Shown here: piece after piece, positions 54,244 to 63,436 of the stretch | How the letters are laid out: each line of letters opens with the position of its first letter | Numbering within the stretch: the stretch's first letter is position 1 | DNA from: Bradyrhizobium sp. CB1717 | GTDB taxonomy: Bacteria; Pseudomonadota; Alphaproteobacteria; Rhizobiales; Xanthobacteraceae | Assembly (NCBI RefSeq): GCF_029714325.1 | Contig: NZ_CP121666.1 | Span: 3,596,001 to 3,660,000, forward strand | Length of the DNA: 64,000 nucleotides | Direction: 5' to 3' | Program-made: the position numbers and the translations under genes | Notes under the pieces: generated by a model | What the model saw: the letters and a program-made list of their open reading frames with translations, nothing else | What the model was told of the DNA's origin: nothing | Databases searched by the model: none

Positions 54244-55314
54244 TCACGTCTCCGACCGCGTCTCCACCTCACCCAGCACCCTCTGCGCAATTCCCACCAC
54301 CTCGCTCGCCGCAATGTCCCGCATGCAGCGGTGGTCGTTCATCTTGCAGATCGTGCTCTGGCAGGGCTGGCATGACAGCACGCTCTTGTCCTGGACCACG
54401 GTGGCCGCGAGGCCGTTGAGGGGGGCCCAGAGATAGGGGCTGGTCGGGCCGAAGATGCCCATGGTGGGGGTGCCGAGCGCAGCTGCAATGTGCATCAGGC
54501 CGGAATCGTTGGAGATGGCGACACCGGCGGCCGCCATGGCGAGGACGCCGTTGCGAAGGTCGTTGCCGGTGAGATCGCGGACCTTGGGGCCGCCGGCGGC
54601 GACGATCTCCTGGGCGAGGCCCTTTTCGGCGGGGCCGCCGACCACCCAGACCTCGAGCCCGCGCTCGACCAGCAGGCGGGCGGCCTCGGGATAGTAGGTC
54701 CAGCGTTTTGAGACGCCGACCGAGCCGGGGGCGAGCGCAACCGCTGCGCCGGCGCCGAGGCCGTTGGCCTGCCGCCAGCGCACGATGTCCTCGGCAGGAA
54801 CGCGCAATTGCGGCACCGGCCATTCCGGCGGCAGGGGGGCGCCGTCGGGCTGGGCCAGCGCAGCGTTCTTGTCGATGAAGCGGGGCAGCTTCTTCTCGCC
54901 CCAGCGCCAGCGGTTGAGCAGCCCGAACCGGAACTCGCCGACGAAGCCGACCCGTTCCGGGATACCGGCCAGCGCGGGCGCGATCGCCGCCTTCCAGGTC
55001 CGGGGCAGCACCAGGGCGGTGCCGTAGTTCCGTTTCCGAAGGAGTTTGGCCAGGCCGAACTGCCGGCCGACGGCCAGCCGGCTGCGCGGCAGGTCCCAGA
55101 CGATCCCCTCCCGCACGCCGGGCATGTAATCGACCAGCGGGGCGCATAGGGACGTGGTCAGCAGATCGACCGGCCGGTTCGGCCAGCGCTCCTTCAGGAC
55201 CCGCACCACGGTGTGATTCCGGACGAAATCGCCGATCCACATGTAGGGAATGATCAGAATCGGGCGGGTGTCGTCCCGATCTGTATCTTCACTAAGTTGC
55301 GAATCTTTGTTCAT
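54244..55314 (-). CDS. waaF: Lipopolysaccharide heptosyltransferase II family (GT9)
   Basis: This 356-aa GT9 enzyme shows the WaaF pattern: IPYMWIGDFVRNHTVVRVLKERW near the start, VDYMPGVREGIVWDL, the donor-site LAPGSVGVSKRWTYYPEAARLL and VAISNDSGLMHIAAALGTPTMGIFGPTSP (shown in part). A Cys-rich end SCQPCQSTICKMNDHRCM is typical of heptosyltransferases. It should add L-glycero-D-manno-heptose from ADP-heptose to the LPS core, and hldD/hldE next door provide the donor. It is transcribed away from hldD. Confidence 0.88.
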   Translation of the reverse strand: MNKDSQLSEDTDRDDTRPILIIPYMWIGDFVRNHTVVRVLKERWPNRPVDLLTTSLCAPLVDYMPGVREGIVWDLPRSRLAVGRQFGLAKLLRKRNYGTALVLPRTWKAAIAPALAGIPERVGFVGEFRFGLLNRWRWGEKKLPRFIDKNAALAQPDGAPLPPEWPVPQLRVPAEDIVRWRQANGLGAGAAVALAPGSVGVSKRWTYYPEAARLLVERGLEVWVVGGPAEKGLAQEIVAAGGPKVRDLTGNDLRNGVLAMAAAGVAISNDSGLMHIAAALGTPTMGIFGPTSPYLWAPLNGLAATVVQDKSVLSCQPCQSTICKMNDHRCMRDIAASEVVGIAQRVLGEVETRSET

Positions 55315-55486
55315 TCGTTAATAGGGCCGAAGGCGAGCTGATGTGGCGGTTCGGTTAGCCGCTCCGGGCCGGGACGTAAAGCAGGCAGTGCGCGAGTCCA
55401 AAAGCGCCTGCCCAAAATGCTTACACTTTGGCGGATGATGCGCTACGGCAGGGTCGGACCTTAAGAAAATCGGGCAGGTAGGTGGA

Positions 55487-56467
55487 ATGTTGCTGGTGAC
55501 CGGCGGGGCCGGTTTTATCGGATCGAATGTCGTGGCCGCGCTGAATGACGCCGGCCGCAGCGACGTCGTTGTGTGCGACCTGCTCGGCAATGACGGCAAG
55601 TGGCGCAACCTGGCCAAGCGCCAGCTTGTGGATATCGTCCCACCGGCCGAGCTGCTCGACTGGCTGAACGGCCGCAAGCTCGATGCCGTGATCCATCTCG
55701 GGGCGATCTCCGCGACCACCGCGACCGATGGCGACCACGTGTTCGAGACCAATTTCCGGATGTCGATGCGCCTGCTCGACTGGTGCACGGCGGGCGCCGT
55801 GCCGTTCATCTATGCCTCCTCGGCTGCGACCTATGGCGACGGCGAGGCCGGCTTTGGCGACGATGCCTCGTTGCCGGCACTGAAAAAGCTGCGGCCGATG
55901 AATCTCTACGGCTGGAGCAAGCACATGTTCGATCTCGCGGTCGCCGGGCGCGTAGCGAACGGCGATCCGCTGCCGCCGCAATGCGTGGGCTTGAAATTCT
56001 TCAACGTGTTCGGCCCGAACGAATACCACAAGGGCTCGATGATGAGCGTGCTGGCGCGCCGCTTCGACGACGTCAAGGCGGGCCGCGTCGTGCAGCTGTT
56101 CAAGTCGCATCGCGAGGGCATCGCCGACGGCGACCAGCGCCGCGACTTCATCTACGTCGACGACGTCGTGCGCGTCATCATGTGGCTGCTGGCAACGCCC
56201 GCCGTCTCGGGCCTCTTCAACGTCGGGACCGGCAAGGCGCGCAGCTTCAAGGATCTGATGCTGGCCGCCTATGCCGCGCTCGGCAGCAGGCCCAACATCG
56301 AATACATTGACATGCCCGAGAACATCCGCGGCGCTTATCAGTACTTCACCCAGAGCGAGGTCGATCGCCTTTGCCGCGCCGGCTATAACGGCGGCTTCAC
56401 GACACTCGAGGACGCGGTGAAAGCCTATGTCGGGGACTATCTCGACCGGCCCGACCGTTTCCGCTGA
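55487..56467 (+). CDS. hldD: ADP-L-glycero-D-manno-heptose 6-epimerase
   Basis: This 326-aa SDR epimerase has the NAD motif TGGAGFIGSNVV (residues 5-16), HLGAISATTATDGD, SSAATYGDGEAGF, NLYGWSKHMFD with Tyr and Lys of the catalytic pair, and FFNVFGPNEYHKGSMMS, all specific to HldD/RfaD. It converts ADP-D,D-heptose to the L,D form. ATG 55487 follows AGGTGG. It is 12 nt before hldE, so the last two steps of the pathway are together. Confidence 0.95.
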   Translation: MLLVTGGAGFIGSNVVAALNDAGRSDVVVCDLLGNDGKWRNLAKRQLVDIVPPAELLDWLNGRKLDAVIHLGAISATTATDGDHVFETNFRMSMRLLDWCTAGAVPFIYASSAATYGDGEAGFGDDASLPALKKLRPMNLYGWSKHMFDLAVAGRVANGDPLPPQCVGLKFFNVFGPNEYHKGSMMSVLARRFDDVKAGRVVQLFKSHREGIADGDQRRDFIYVDDVVRVIMWLLATPAVSGLFNVGTGKARSFKDLMLAAYAALGSRPNIEYIDMPENIRGAYQYFTQSEVDRLCRAGYNGGFTTLEDAVKAYVGDYLDRPDRFR

Positions 56468-56479
56468 GGCTTTTTGATC

Positions 56480-57964
56480 ATGGCGACGCCCATTCTGGAT
56501 TTCGACGCGCTTGCGCAAACGATCTCAGCCCGCACGGTGCTCTGCATCGGCGACATCATGCTGGACGAGTTCGTCTATGGCGAGGTGTCGCGGATCTCGC
56601 CGGAAGCGCCGACGCCGGTCATCGCCGCCCAGCGCAGCGAGATCCATATCGGCGGCGCCGGCAATGTCGCACGCAATATCGCTTCGCTCGGCGCGCGCTG
56701 CATTTTCGTCGGCCTCGTCGGCGATGACGATGCGGGCAAGCGGCTCGCATCGGCGCTGGCCGAACATGGTGCAATCGAAAGCGTGCTGGTGTGCGATCCG
56801 TCGCGGCCGACCACACGAAAAGTCCGCTTCGTCTCCGAGCATTTTTCCACGCACATGCTGCGCGCGGACTGGGAGCAGGCGGTCGCGGCCTCCGACGCGG
56901 TCGAGACCGAGCTGATCGAGGCGATCCTGCCGCAGATCGCGCGCGCCGACATCGTGCTGTTGTCCGACTACGCCAAGGGCGTGCTGACCGCGCGCGTGAT
57001 CCGCCACACCATTGATGCCGCGCGAAAGCTCGGCAAGTCCGTCATCGTCGATCCCAAGAGCCTGAACTGGGCGATCTATCGCGGCGCGACGCTGCTCACG
57101 CCCAATCGCAAGGAGTTTGCGGAAGCAACCTGCAGCCGCGCCGACACCCCGCAAAGCATCGTCGATGCCAGCGAGGACGTGATGCGGCTCGCCGATTGCG
57201 AGGCGATCCTGGTCACGCAGGGCGAGCACGGCATGACGCTGGTGCCGCGTGGCGGCGGGTTCGTCCACGTTCCTGCCGTTCCCGTGAAGGTGCGCGACGT
57301 CTCCGGCGCCGGTGACACCGTCGCCGCCGCGCTTGCGGTCTCGCTCGCGGCGTGCGCGGACTGGGATACGGCGCTGCGCGTGGCCAACGCCGCCGCTGCC
57401 GTCGCCGTCGGCAAGCAGGGCACCGCCAGCGTCAGCGCGGCCGAGCTGAGGCGGAAGATATTGCCGCACGCTTATCTCGCGGCCGAGGAGAAGATCGTGC
57501 TTGAGCCTGGTACGCTCGACGCGCAGCTCGCCGAATGGGAGCGCCAGGACCTCCGCGTCGGCTTCACCAATGGCTGCTTCGACATCCTGCATCCCGGCCA
57601 CGTCAAGGTGCTGACCGCGGCGCGTGCCGCCTGCGACCGCCTGATCGTCGGGCTCAACAGCGACGCCTCGGTGCGACGGCTGAAGGGCGCCGATCGCCCG
57701 GTCCAGGACGAGCGCGCGCGCGCCGAGGTGCTCGCCGCACTCGAAGCGGTCGATCTCGTCGTCATCTTCGAGGAGGACACGCCGATCGAGCTGATCACCC
57801 GGATCAAGCCGAGCGCACTGGTGAAGGGCGGCGACTACACCCGCGAGCAGGTGGTCGGCCACGAGGTGGTCGAGGCCGCGGGCGGCGTGGTCGTGCTGGT
57901 CGACATCCTCCAGGGTTTCAGCACGACGGCGCTGGTGCATCGCGCGCGGGGAGGGGCCAAGTGA
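56480..57964 (+). CDS. hldE: Bifunctional heptose 7-phosphate kinase / heptose 1-phosphate adenylyltransferase
   Basis: This 494-aa fusion has residues about 1-330 as a PfkB-type kinase ([29 protein letters not shown] in part; [27 protein letters not shown] with catalytic Asp) and about 345-494 as a nucleotidyltransferase ([20 protein letters not shown] with the HPGH motif, [16 protein letters not shown]). It phosphorylates C1 of heptose 7-phosphate and, after GmhB action (not in this window), adenylates it. The chosen ATG is 56480; TTG 56474 is possible. The stop overlaps the next start as GTGA. Confidence 0.95.
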   Translation: MATPILDFDALAQTISARTVLCIGDIMLDEFVYGEVSRISPEAPTPVIAAQRSEIHIGGAGNVARNIASLGARCIFVGLVGDDDAGKRLASALAEHGAIESVLVCDPSRPTTRKVRFVSEHFSTHMLRADWEQAVAASDAVETELIEAILPQIARADIVLLSDYAKGVLTARVIRHTIDAARKLGKSVIVDPKSLNWAIYRGATLLTPNRKEFAEATCSRADTPQSIVDASEDVMRLADCEAILVTQGEHGMTLVPRGGGFVHVPAVPVKVRDVSGAGDTVAAALAVSLAACADWDTALRVANAAAAVAVGKQGTASVSAAELRRKILPHAYLAAEEKIVLEPGTLDAQLAEWERQDLRVGFTNGCFDILHPGHVKVLTAARAACDRLIVGLNSDASVRRLKGADRPVQDERARAEVLAALEAVDLVVIFEEDTPIELITRIKPSALVKGGDYTREQVVGHEVVEAAGGVVVLVDILQGFSTTALVHRARGGAK

Positions 57965-59271
57965 CCGCACAAGTGACAGGTCAGGCGACGACGCTGGGCC
58001 GGGAGACGGCGGGCCAGATGCTGTCGCGCCGCTTGCGCAGCCCGGCAGCCTGGAGCGAGACGGTCGACCTGTTTGCCATCCTCACCGCGGCCTCGCTGCC
58101 CTGGTCGACGTCGCTGGCGGGGATCTTCAACGCCCTGATGCTCCTCTGCATGGTGCCGTTCCTCGACGTCCGCGCCTTCCTGCAATCGCTGAAGCGGCCG
58201 ATCTGCATTGCGCCGATCGCGCTGGTCGTGCTCGCGCTGGTCGGAACGCTGTGGTCGGATGCGGCCTGGGGGGCGCGCTTCTATGCCGTCAATCCGACCG
58301 TCAAGCTGCTCGTGCTGCCGGTCCTGCTCTACCATTTCGAGCGTTCGTCGCGCGGACGCTGGATCTTCGTCGCCTTCCTGGTGTCCTGCGGGCTGCTGTC
58401 GGTGATGTCCTGGCTGGTCGCCTTCTACCCGAATCTCGCGCTCAAGACCGATCCGCCCGAGCGCGGCATCTTCGTCAAGAACTATATCGACCAGAGCCAG
58501 GAATTCGCACTGTGCGCGGTCGCGCTCGCCTATCCGGTCGTGATGCTGCTGCGCGAGAAGCGCTACTGGCTCGCCGGGCTGCTCACCGCGCTGGCGCTCA
58601 GCTTCTTCGTCAACATGGCTTTCGTCGTGGTGTCGCGCACCGCGCTCGTCACCGTTCCGATCATGTTCGGCGTGTTCGCGCTGCTGCATTTGAGCTGGCG
58701 CAGCATCGCGATCATCTCGGCCGCTCTGGTCGCCGGGGCGTTTCTCGCCTGGCAGGCCTCGCCGCAATTGCGCAGGACCGCCGACACCTTTGCCAGCGAC
58801 TATACGCGCTATGTGGAGAAGGGCGAGCCGACCTCGGCGGGCCTGCGGCTGGAATTCTGGCGGAAATCGCTCGGCTTCTTCGCGGAGGCGCCGATCAAGG
58901 GGCACGGGACGGGTTCGACGCGCGGATTGTTCGAGCGGGCTGCGACGCCCGGGGTCCAGTACCAGGCTTCCGCCGAGGTGATCGGCAACCCGCATAACCA
59001 GACGCTGAACGTCGCCGTGCAATGGGGCATCATCGGCATCGCCATTCTCTATGCGATCTGGATCCTGCATCTGCGCTTGTTTCGAGGCGATAGCCTCGCC
59101 AGCTGGGTCGGCCTGCTGGTCGTGGTGCAGAACGTCTTCACCTCGCTGTTGAACTCCCATCTGTTCGATTTTCACGAGGGCTGGATGTATGTCATCGGTG
59201 TCGGCGTTGCCGGCGGCATGGTGATCCGGGCACAACAGGCCGAGGCGAAGATGGGGGAAGCCGGTTCCTGA
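57961..59271 (+). CDS. waaL: O-antigen ligase/polymerase-family membrane protein (WaaL-like)
   Basis: This 436-aa integral membrane protein has about ten to twelve hydrophobic segments and a large periplasmic loop (about residues 255-345) containing [25 protein letters not shown] and [14 protein letters not shown], the conserved Wzy_C/WaaL signature with essential Arg and His-type residues. It joins O-antigen to the lipid A core, or polymerises it. The start GTG 57961 overlaps the hldE stop (GTGA). The open frame upstream to 57535 is the hldE shadow. Position after the heptose genes supports ligase over polymerase. Confidence 0.82.
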   Translation: MTAQVTGQATTLGRETAGQMLSRRLRSPAAWSETVDLFAILTAASLPWSTSLAGIFNALMLLCMVPFLDVRAFLQSLKRPICIAPIALVVLALVGTLWSDAAWGARFYAVNPTVKLLVLPVLLYHFERSSRGRWIFVAFLVSCGLLSVMSWLVAFYPNLALKTDPPERGIFVKNYIDQSQEFALCAVALAYPVVMLLREKRYWLAGLLTALALSFFVNMAFVVVSRTALVTVPIMFGVFALLHLSWRSIAIISAALVAGAFLAWQASPQLRRTADTFASDYTRYVEKGEPTSAGLRLEFWRKSLGFFAEAPIKGHGTGSTRGLFERAATPGVQYQASAEVIGNPHNQTLNVAVQWGIIGIAILYAIWILHLRLFRGDSLASWVGLLVVVQNVFTSLLNSHLFDFHEGWMYVIGVGVAGGMVIRAQQAEAKMGEAGS

Positions 59272-59355
59272 GCGGCCGCGCGGCTGGCAAGTCCCGTTAA
59301 GATGGGCTATCAGCGCGGTCAGGTTGCACCCAACGGGATATTCATCGGTCGGCGG

Positions 59356-61269
59356 ATGACGCGTCTTTCGCATCTCACCTTGCGCAATTTTCTGATCGCG
59401 CTCCACGACCTGCTGGCGACCACGGCGGCGCTGTTCGCCGCGTTCTACCTGCGTTTCGAGGGCGGCGAAGGCTTCTACGACCGCCTGCCGCTGCTGTTCC
59501 AGATCCTGCCCTACTTCCTCGCCTTCAGCGTGGTCGTATTCTTCGTCTTCAACCTGACGACGACGAAATGGCGCTTCATCTCGCTGCCGGACGCGCTGAA
59601 CATCATCCGCGTCGCGAGTGTGCTGACGGTGGCCCTGCTCGTGCTGGACTACGTCTTCGTCGCCCCCAATGTCCGCGGCGCGTTCTTCCTCGGCAAGGTG
59701 ACGATCGTCCTCTACTGGTTCCTCGAGATCTCGTTCCTCAGCGCACTGCGCATGACCTATCGCTACTTCCGCTACACGCGGGTGCGGCGTCATGCCCGCA
59801 CCGACGATGCGGCGCCAACGCTGCTGATCGGCCGCGCCGCGGATGCCGAGGTGCTGCTGCGCGGGATCGAGAGCGGGGCGATCAAGCGGATCTGGCCGGT
59901 CGGCGTGCTGTCGCCGTCGAGCTCGGATCGCGGCCAGCTGATCCGCAACGTGCCGGTGCTCGGCGGCATCGACGACGTCGAGGACGTCATCGCCGACTTC
60001 GCCAAGCGCAACAAGCCGATCGCGCGTCTCGTGATGACACCGTCGGCGTTCGAGCCGGAGGCGCATCCCGAATCGATCCTGATGCGGGCGCGCAAGCTGG
60101 GTGTGATCGTCAACCGCATGCCTTCGCTGGAGAGCGGCGATACGCCGCGCCTCACGGCCGTCGCGGTCGAGGATCTCCTGCTGCGGCCGAGCGAGACAAT
60201 CGACTATGCGCGCCTCGAGGCCCTGATCAGGGGCAAGGCGGTGATCGTCACCGGCGGCGGCGGCTCGATCGGTTCCGAGATCTGCGAGCGCGTCGTCGCC
60301 TTCGGCGCCGCGCGCCTGCTGATCGTGGAAAATTCCGAGCCGGCGCTCTACGCAGTCACGGAGGCGCTCGCCGCGCAGGGTACGGCTGCCGAGATCGAAG
60401 GACGGATCGCCGACATCCGCGACCGCGAGCGCATCATGCGCCTGATGGCCGAGTTCAAGCCGGACATCGTGTTCCACGCCGCGGCCCTCAAGCACGTGCC
60501 GATCCTCGAGCGCGACTGGAGCGAGGGCGTCAAGACCAACATCTTCGGCTCGATCAACGTTGCCGATGCCGCGCACGCCGCCGGCGCCGAGGGCATGGTG
60601 ATGATCTCGACCGACAAGGCGATCGAGCCGGTGTCGATGCTCGGCCTCACCAAGCGCTTCGCCGAGATGTACTGCCAAGCGCTCGACCACGATCTAGCCG
60701 CAGGCAGCAGCAGTGCCAGGCCACCGATGCGGCTGATCTCGGTCCGGTTCGGCAACGTGCTGGCCTCGAACGGCTCGGTGGTGCCGAAATTCAAGGCCCA
60801 GATCGAGGCCGGCGGTCCGGTGACGGTCACTCATCCCGACATGGTCCGCTACTTCATGACCATCCGCGAGGCCTGCGACCTCGTCATCACGGCGGCAACG
60901 CATGCGCTCGGAACGCAGCGTCCCGATGTCTCGGTCTACGTGCTCAACATGGGCCAGCCGGTGAAGATCGTCGATCTCGCCGAGCGCATGATCCGCCTCT
61001 CCGGCCTGCAGCCGGGCTACGACATCGAGATCGTGTTCACCGGCATGCGGCCGGGCGAGCGGCTGCACGAGATCCTGTTCGCCTCCGAGGAGCCGACCCG
61101 CGAGATCGGCGTCGCCGGCATCATGGCGGCGCAGCCGAACGAGCCGCCGATGCAGACGCTGCGCAAATGGATCACGGCACTTGAGCAGGCGATCGCCCGC
61201 GACGATCGCGCCACGATCAGGACGATCCTGAAGGATGCGGTCCCGGAATTCGGGTCGACCGCGGCCTGA
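59356..61269 (+). CDS. FlmA/WbpM/CapD-type membrane NDP-sugar 4,6-dehydratase (wreV-like)
   Basis: This 637-aa protein has four N-terminal membrane helices (about residues 10-135), a cytoplasmic CoA-binding-like domain, and from about 293 an SDR-type dehydratase with GGGGSIGSEI (299-308). HAAALKHVPILE and STDKAIEPVSMLGLTKRFAEM follow. Normally a Met (or Tyr) stands four before the Lys of that motif; here it is Leu429 before Lys433, with Met428 just before. It should make UDP-4-keto-6-deoxy-GlcNAc for QuiNAc. ATG 59302 (18 codons earlier) is an alternative start. It is 2 nt before the next gene. Confidence 0.88.
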   Translation: MTRLSHLTLRNFLIALHDLLATTAALFAAFYLRFEGGEGFYDRLPLLFQILPYFLAFSVVVFFVFNLTTTKWRFISLPDALNIIRVASVLTVALLVLDYVFVAPNVRGAFFLGKVTIVLYWFLEISFLSALRMTYRYFRYTRVRRHARTDDAAPTLLIGRAADAEVLLRGIESGAIKRIWPVGVLSPSSSDRGQLIRNVPVLGGIDDVEDVIADFAKRNKPIARLVMTPSAFEPEAHPESILMRARKLGVIVNRMPSLESGDTPRLTAVAVEDLLLRPSETIDYARLEALIRGKAVIVTGGGGSIGSEICERVVAFGAARLLIVENSEPALYAVTEALAAQGTAAEIEGRIADIRDRERIMRLMAEFKPDIVFHAAALKHVPILERDWSEGVKTNIFGSINVADAAHAAGAEGMVMISTDKAIEPVSMLGLTKRFAEMYCQALDHDLAAGSSSARPPMRLISVRFGNVLASNGSVVPKFKAQIEAGGPVTVTHPDMVRYFMTIREACDLVITAATHALGTQRPDVSVYVLNMGQPVKIVDLAERMIRLSGLQPGYDIEIVFTGMRPGERLHEILFASEEPTREIGVAGIMAAQPNEPPMQTLRKWITALEQAIARDDRATIRTILKDAVPEFGSTAA

Positions 61270-61271
61270 TC

Positions 61272-62492
61272 ATGCAGCCCCAAGGCAAGATCGTCGTCGC
61301 GAGCCAGCATTATCCGCCGGATCCGAGCACGACCGCGGCGATCATGGCGGAGATCGCCTGCCGGATCGCGGCCGGTCACGAGGTTGTCGTGCTGTCGGGC
61401 TCACCGGGCGCACTGCCAGCCTCGCAGACCGGTCCCGGAAAGCCGCGCGTCGTCGCGATCAAGAACCGGATGGCGGGCAAGGCGGCGCTGGTGCGGCGCG
61501 GGGTGTCCGAACTGCTGTTCGTGGCGCGCACATTCCTTGCCTTGATGCGGGAGCTCAAGGCAGGTGACGTCGTGCTCACCGTCACGGCGCCGTTCATGCT
61601 GCCCTATGCCGTCGCCGCCGCGGCAAGGCTCAAGGGCGCGCGCTCCGCGCTGATCATGCACGACCTCTTTCCCGACGTGCTGGTGATGGCGGGCCTGCTG
61701 AAGCCGGGCTCGATCGTGACGCGGACGATGCGCTTCGCCAACAGCCTGATGTTCCGTGCGCTCAACGCCGTCATCACCATCGGCCGCGATGCCGAGCGGC
61801 CGCTCTTGACCTATTCCGGCATGAGACGGAACAAGATCCGCTTCATCCCGAACTGGGCGACGCTGGTGCCCGGGCCGCGTCCGCTGTCGCAGGACAATCC
61901 GTTCCGCAAAGCGATTCCCGCGCGTTTCGTCGTCGGCCTGTCGGGCAATCTCGGCTTCACCCATGATCCGGAGATCGTGTTCGAGGCGGCGCGCCTGCTC
62001 GAGGACGAGCCGGACATCCATTTCCTGCTGTCCGGCTGGGGCATCGGCTTCGCGCGGCTGAAGCAGTTGCAGGCGGAAGCAAACCTGCCCAATGTGTCCT
62101 TCGTGGCACGGGTCGAAGACGCCGAGCTCGAGGCGTTTCTGGCGTCGGCCAATCTCTGGATCATTCCATACCGGAAGGACGTTGCGGGGGTGTCGGTGCC
62201 AAGCCGGTTCTACAATCTGCTGGCGGTCGGCCGTCCTGTGGCACTGGTCTCGGAGCCGGAGGCCGAGGCCGCGTTGACGGTGGTGGAGAACGGGCTCGGC
62301 TGGGTCGTGACGCCGGGCCGGGCCGATCAGCTCGCAGACGCAATCCGCGCGGCCTCCCATTCCGACGATGCTGCCATGGCGGAGCGCGCTGTGAAGGCGG
62401 CGGCGAGGTTCGATCGCGCCACCGCGATGAACGCCTATGCTGCTCTGGTCGACGAATTGTTGCGCAACCCGGACCTTTCGGAGCAACGATGA
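61272..62492 (+). CDS. GT4-family glycosyltransferase (WbuB/WcaI-like)
   Basis: This 406-aa GT-B enzyme has KIVVASQHYPPDPSTTAAIMAEIA at the N terminus, ALIMHDLFPDVLVMAG in the first domain and, in the donor domain, RFVVGLSGNLGFTHDPEIVFEAA, HFLLSGWGIGFARL and PYRKDVAGVSVPSRFYNLLAVGRP with the usual donor-contacting acidic and Arg residues. This is the WbuB/WcaI group that adds the second sugar of an O unit, typically FucNAc or QuiNAc linked. It overlaps the reductase by 4 nt. Confidence 0.82.
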   Translation: MQPQGKIVVASQHYPPDPSTTAAIMAEIACRIAAGHEVVVLSGSPGALPASQTGPGKPRVVAIKNRMAGKAALVRRGVSELLFVARTFLALMRELKAGDVVLTVTAPFMLPYAVAAAARLKGARSALIMHDLFPDVLVMAGLLKPGSIVTRTMRFANSLMFRALNAVITIGRDAERPLLTYSGMRRNKIRFIPNWATLVPGPRPLSQDNPFRKAIPARFVVGLSGNLGFTHDPEIVFEAARLLEDEPDIHFLLSGWGIGFARLKQLQAEANLPNVSFVARVEDAELEAFLASANLWIIPYRKDVAGVSVPSRFYNLLAVGRPVALVSEPEAEAALTVVENGLGWVVTPGRADQLADAIRAASHSDDAAMAERAVKAAARFDRATAMNAYAALVDELLRNPDLSEQR

Positions 62493-63436
62493 GCGAGAGC
62501 AAACCGGTCGTGCTGGTGACGGGAGCGAGCGGCTTTGTCGGCCGTCATGTCGTGCCCGCGCTCGCACGCGCCGGCTGGTCGGTCCGCCGCGCGGTGCGCA
62601 GCTCCGAAGGCGCCGAGGACGAGGTCGTGATCGAGACGATCGGTCCCGACACCAACTGGCAGACGGCGCTCGAAGGCGTCGACGCCGTCGTCCATCTCGC
62701 CGCGCGCGTGCATCACAAGCACGAGGAGCACGCCGTTCAGCTCTACCGCAACGTCAACATCGCCGGCACGCTGCATCTGGCGCGCTCGGCGGCGACGGCC
62801 GGCGTGCGCCAGTTCATCTTCGTCAGCACCGTGCTCGTGCACGGTCGCAGCAACGACGGCCGTGCCCCCTTCAGCGAGGACGATATCCTGACGCCGCGCG
62901 GCCTCTACGGCATGTCCAAGGCCGCGGCCGAGGCGGGGTTGAGGACGCTGGCGCGCGACGGCGCCATGAAGATCTCGGTGATCAGGCCGCCGCTGGTCTA
63001 TGGTGCCGGCGCCAAGGGCAATTTCGCGCTGTTGACGCGTGCGGTCAGCCTGGGACTGCCGCTGCCCTTTGCCGCGATCCGCAATCACCGCGCCTTCCTT
63101 GCCGTGCAGAACCTGTCCTCGTTCATCCTGGGCCGGCTCGCCCATCACGACCCCGCCAGCAATTTCGAGATCTTCCTGGTGGCCGACAGGGAACAGGTCT
63201 CGACGCCCGAATTCATCGAGCGCCTGGGCCGGGCCTCCGGCAAGATCCCGCGTCTGTTCCGCATGCCGCCGGACCTGCTCGGCATGCTCCTCAACGTGAT
63301 GGGACGGCAGGATACGCATGACAGCCTGATCGGCTCGCTCGAGCTCGACGTCTCCAAGGCGCTCGCGACCGGCTGGCAGCCGGAGGTCTCGCTCGACGAG
63401 GGCCTGCGGCTTGCGCTGTTGGCTCAGGAGCCTTGA
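62489..63436 (+). CDS. NAD-dependent 4-reductase of O-antigen sugar (WbpV/wreQ-like)
   Basis: This 315-aa extended SDR has VLVTGASGFVGRHV (residues 8-21), VHLAARVHHKHEEH, FVSTVLVHGRSNDG and LYGMSKAAAEAGL with the Tyr and Lys of the active site. In Rhizobium etli, WreQ reduces the 4-keto intermediate to QuiNAc, the first O-antigen sugar. Here the 4,6-dehydratase two genes upstream and a WecA-like transferase next door complete the same set. It ends by overlapping the opposite gene by 13 nt. Confidence 0.85.
   Translation: MSESKPVVLVTGASGFVGRHVVPALARAGWSVRRAVRSSEGAEDEVVIETIGPDTNWQTALEGVDAVVHLAARVHHKHEEHAVQLYRNVNIAGTLHLARSAATAGVRQFIFVSTVLVHGRSNDGRAPFSEDDILTPRGLYGMSKAAAEAGLRTLARDGAMKISVIRPPLVYGAGAKGNFALLTRAVSLGLPLPFAAIRNHRAFLAVQNLSSFILGRLAHHDPASNFEIFLVADREQVSTPEFIERLGRASGKIPRLFRMPPDLLGMLLNVMGRQDTHDSLIGSLELDVSKALATGWQPEVSLDEGLRLALLAQEP

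Noticed and set aside
57835..60690. Minus-strand 951-codon open frame
   Set aside because: Antisense to hldE, waaL and the dehydratase; its His/Asp/Arg-rich sequence has no motif.
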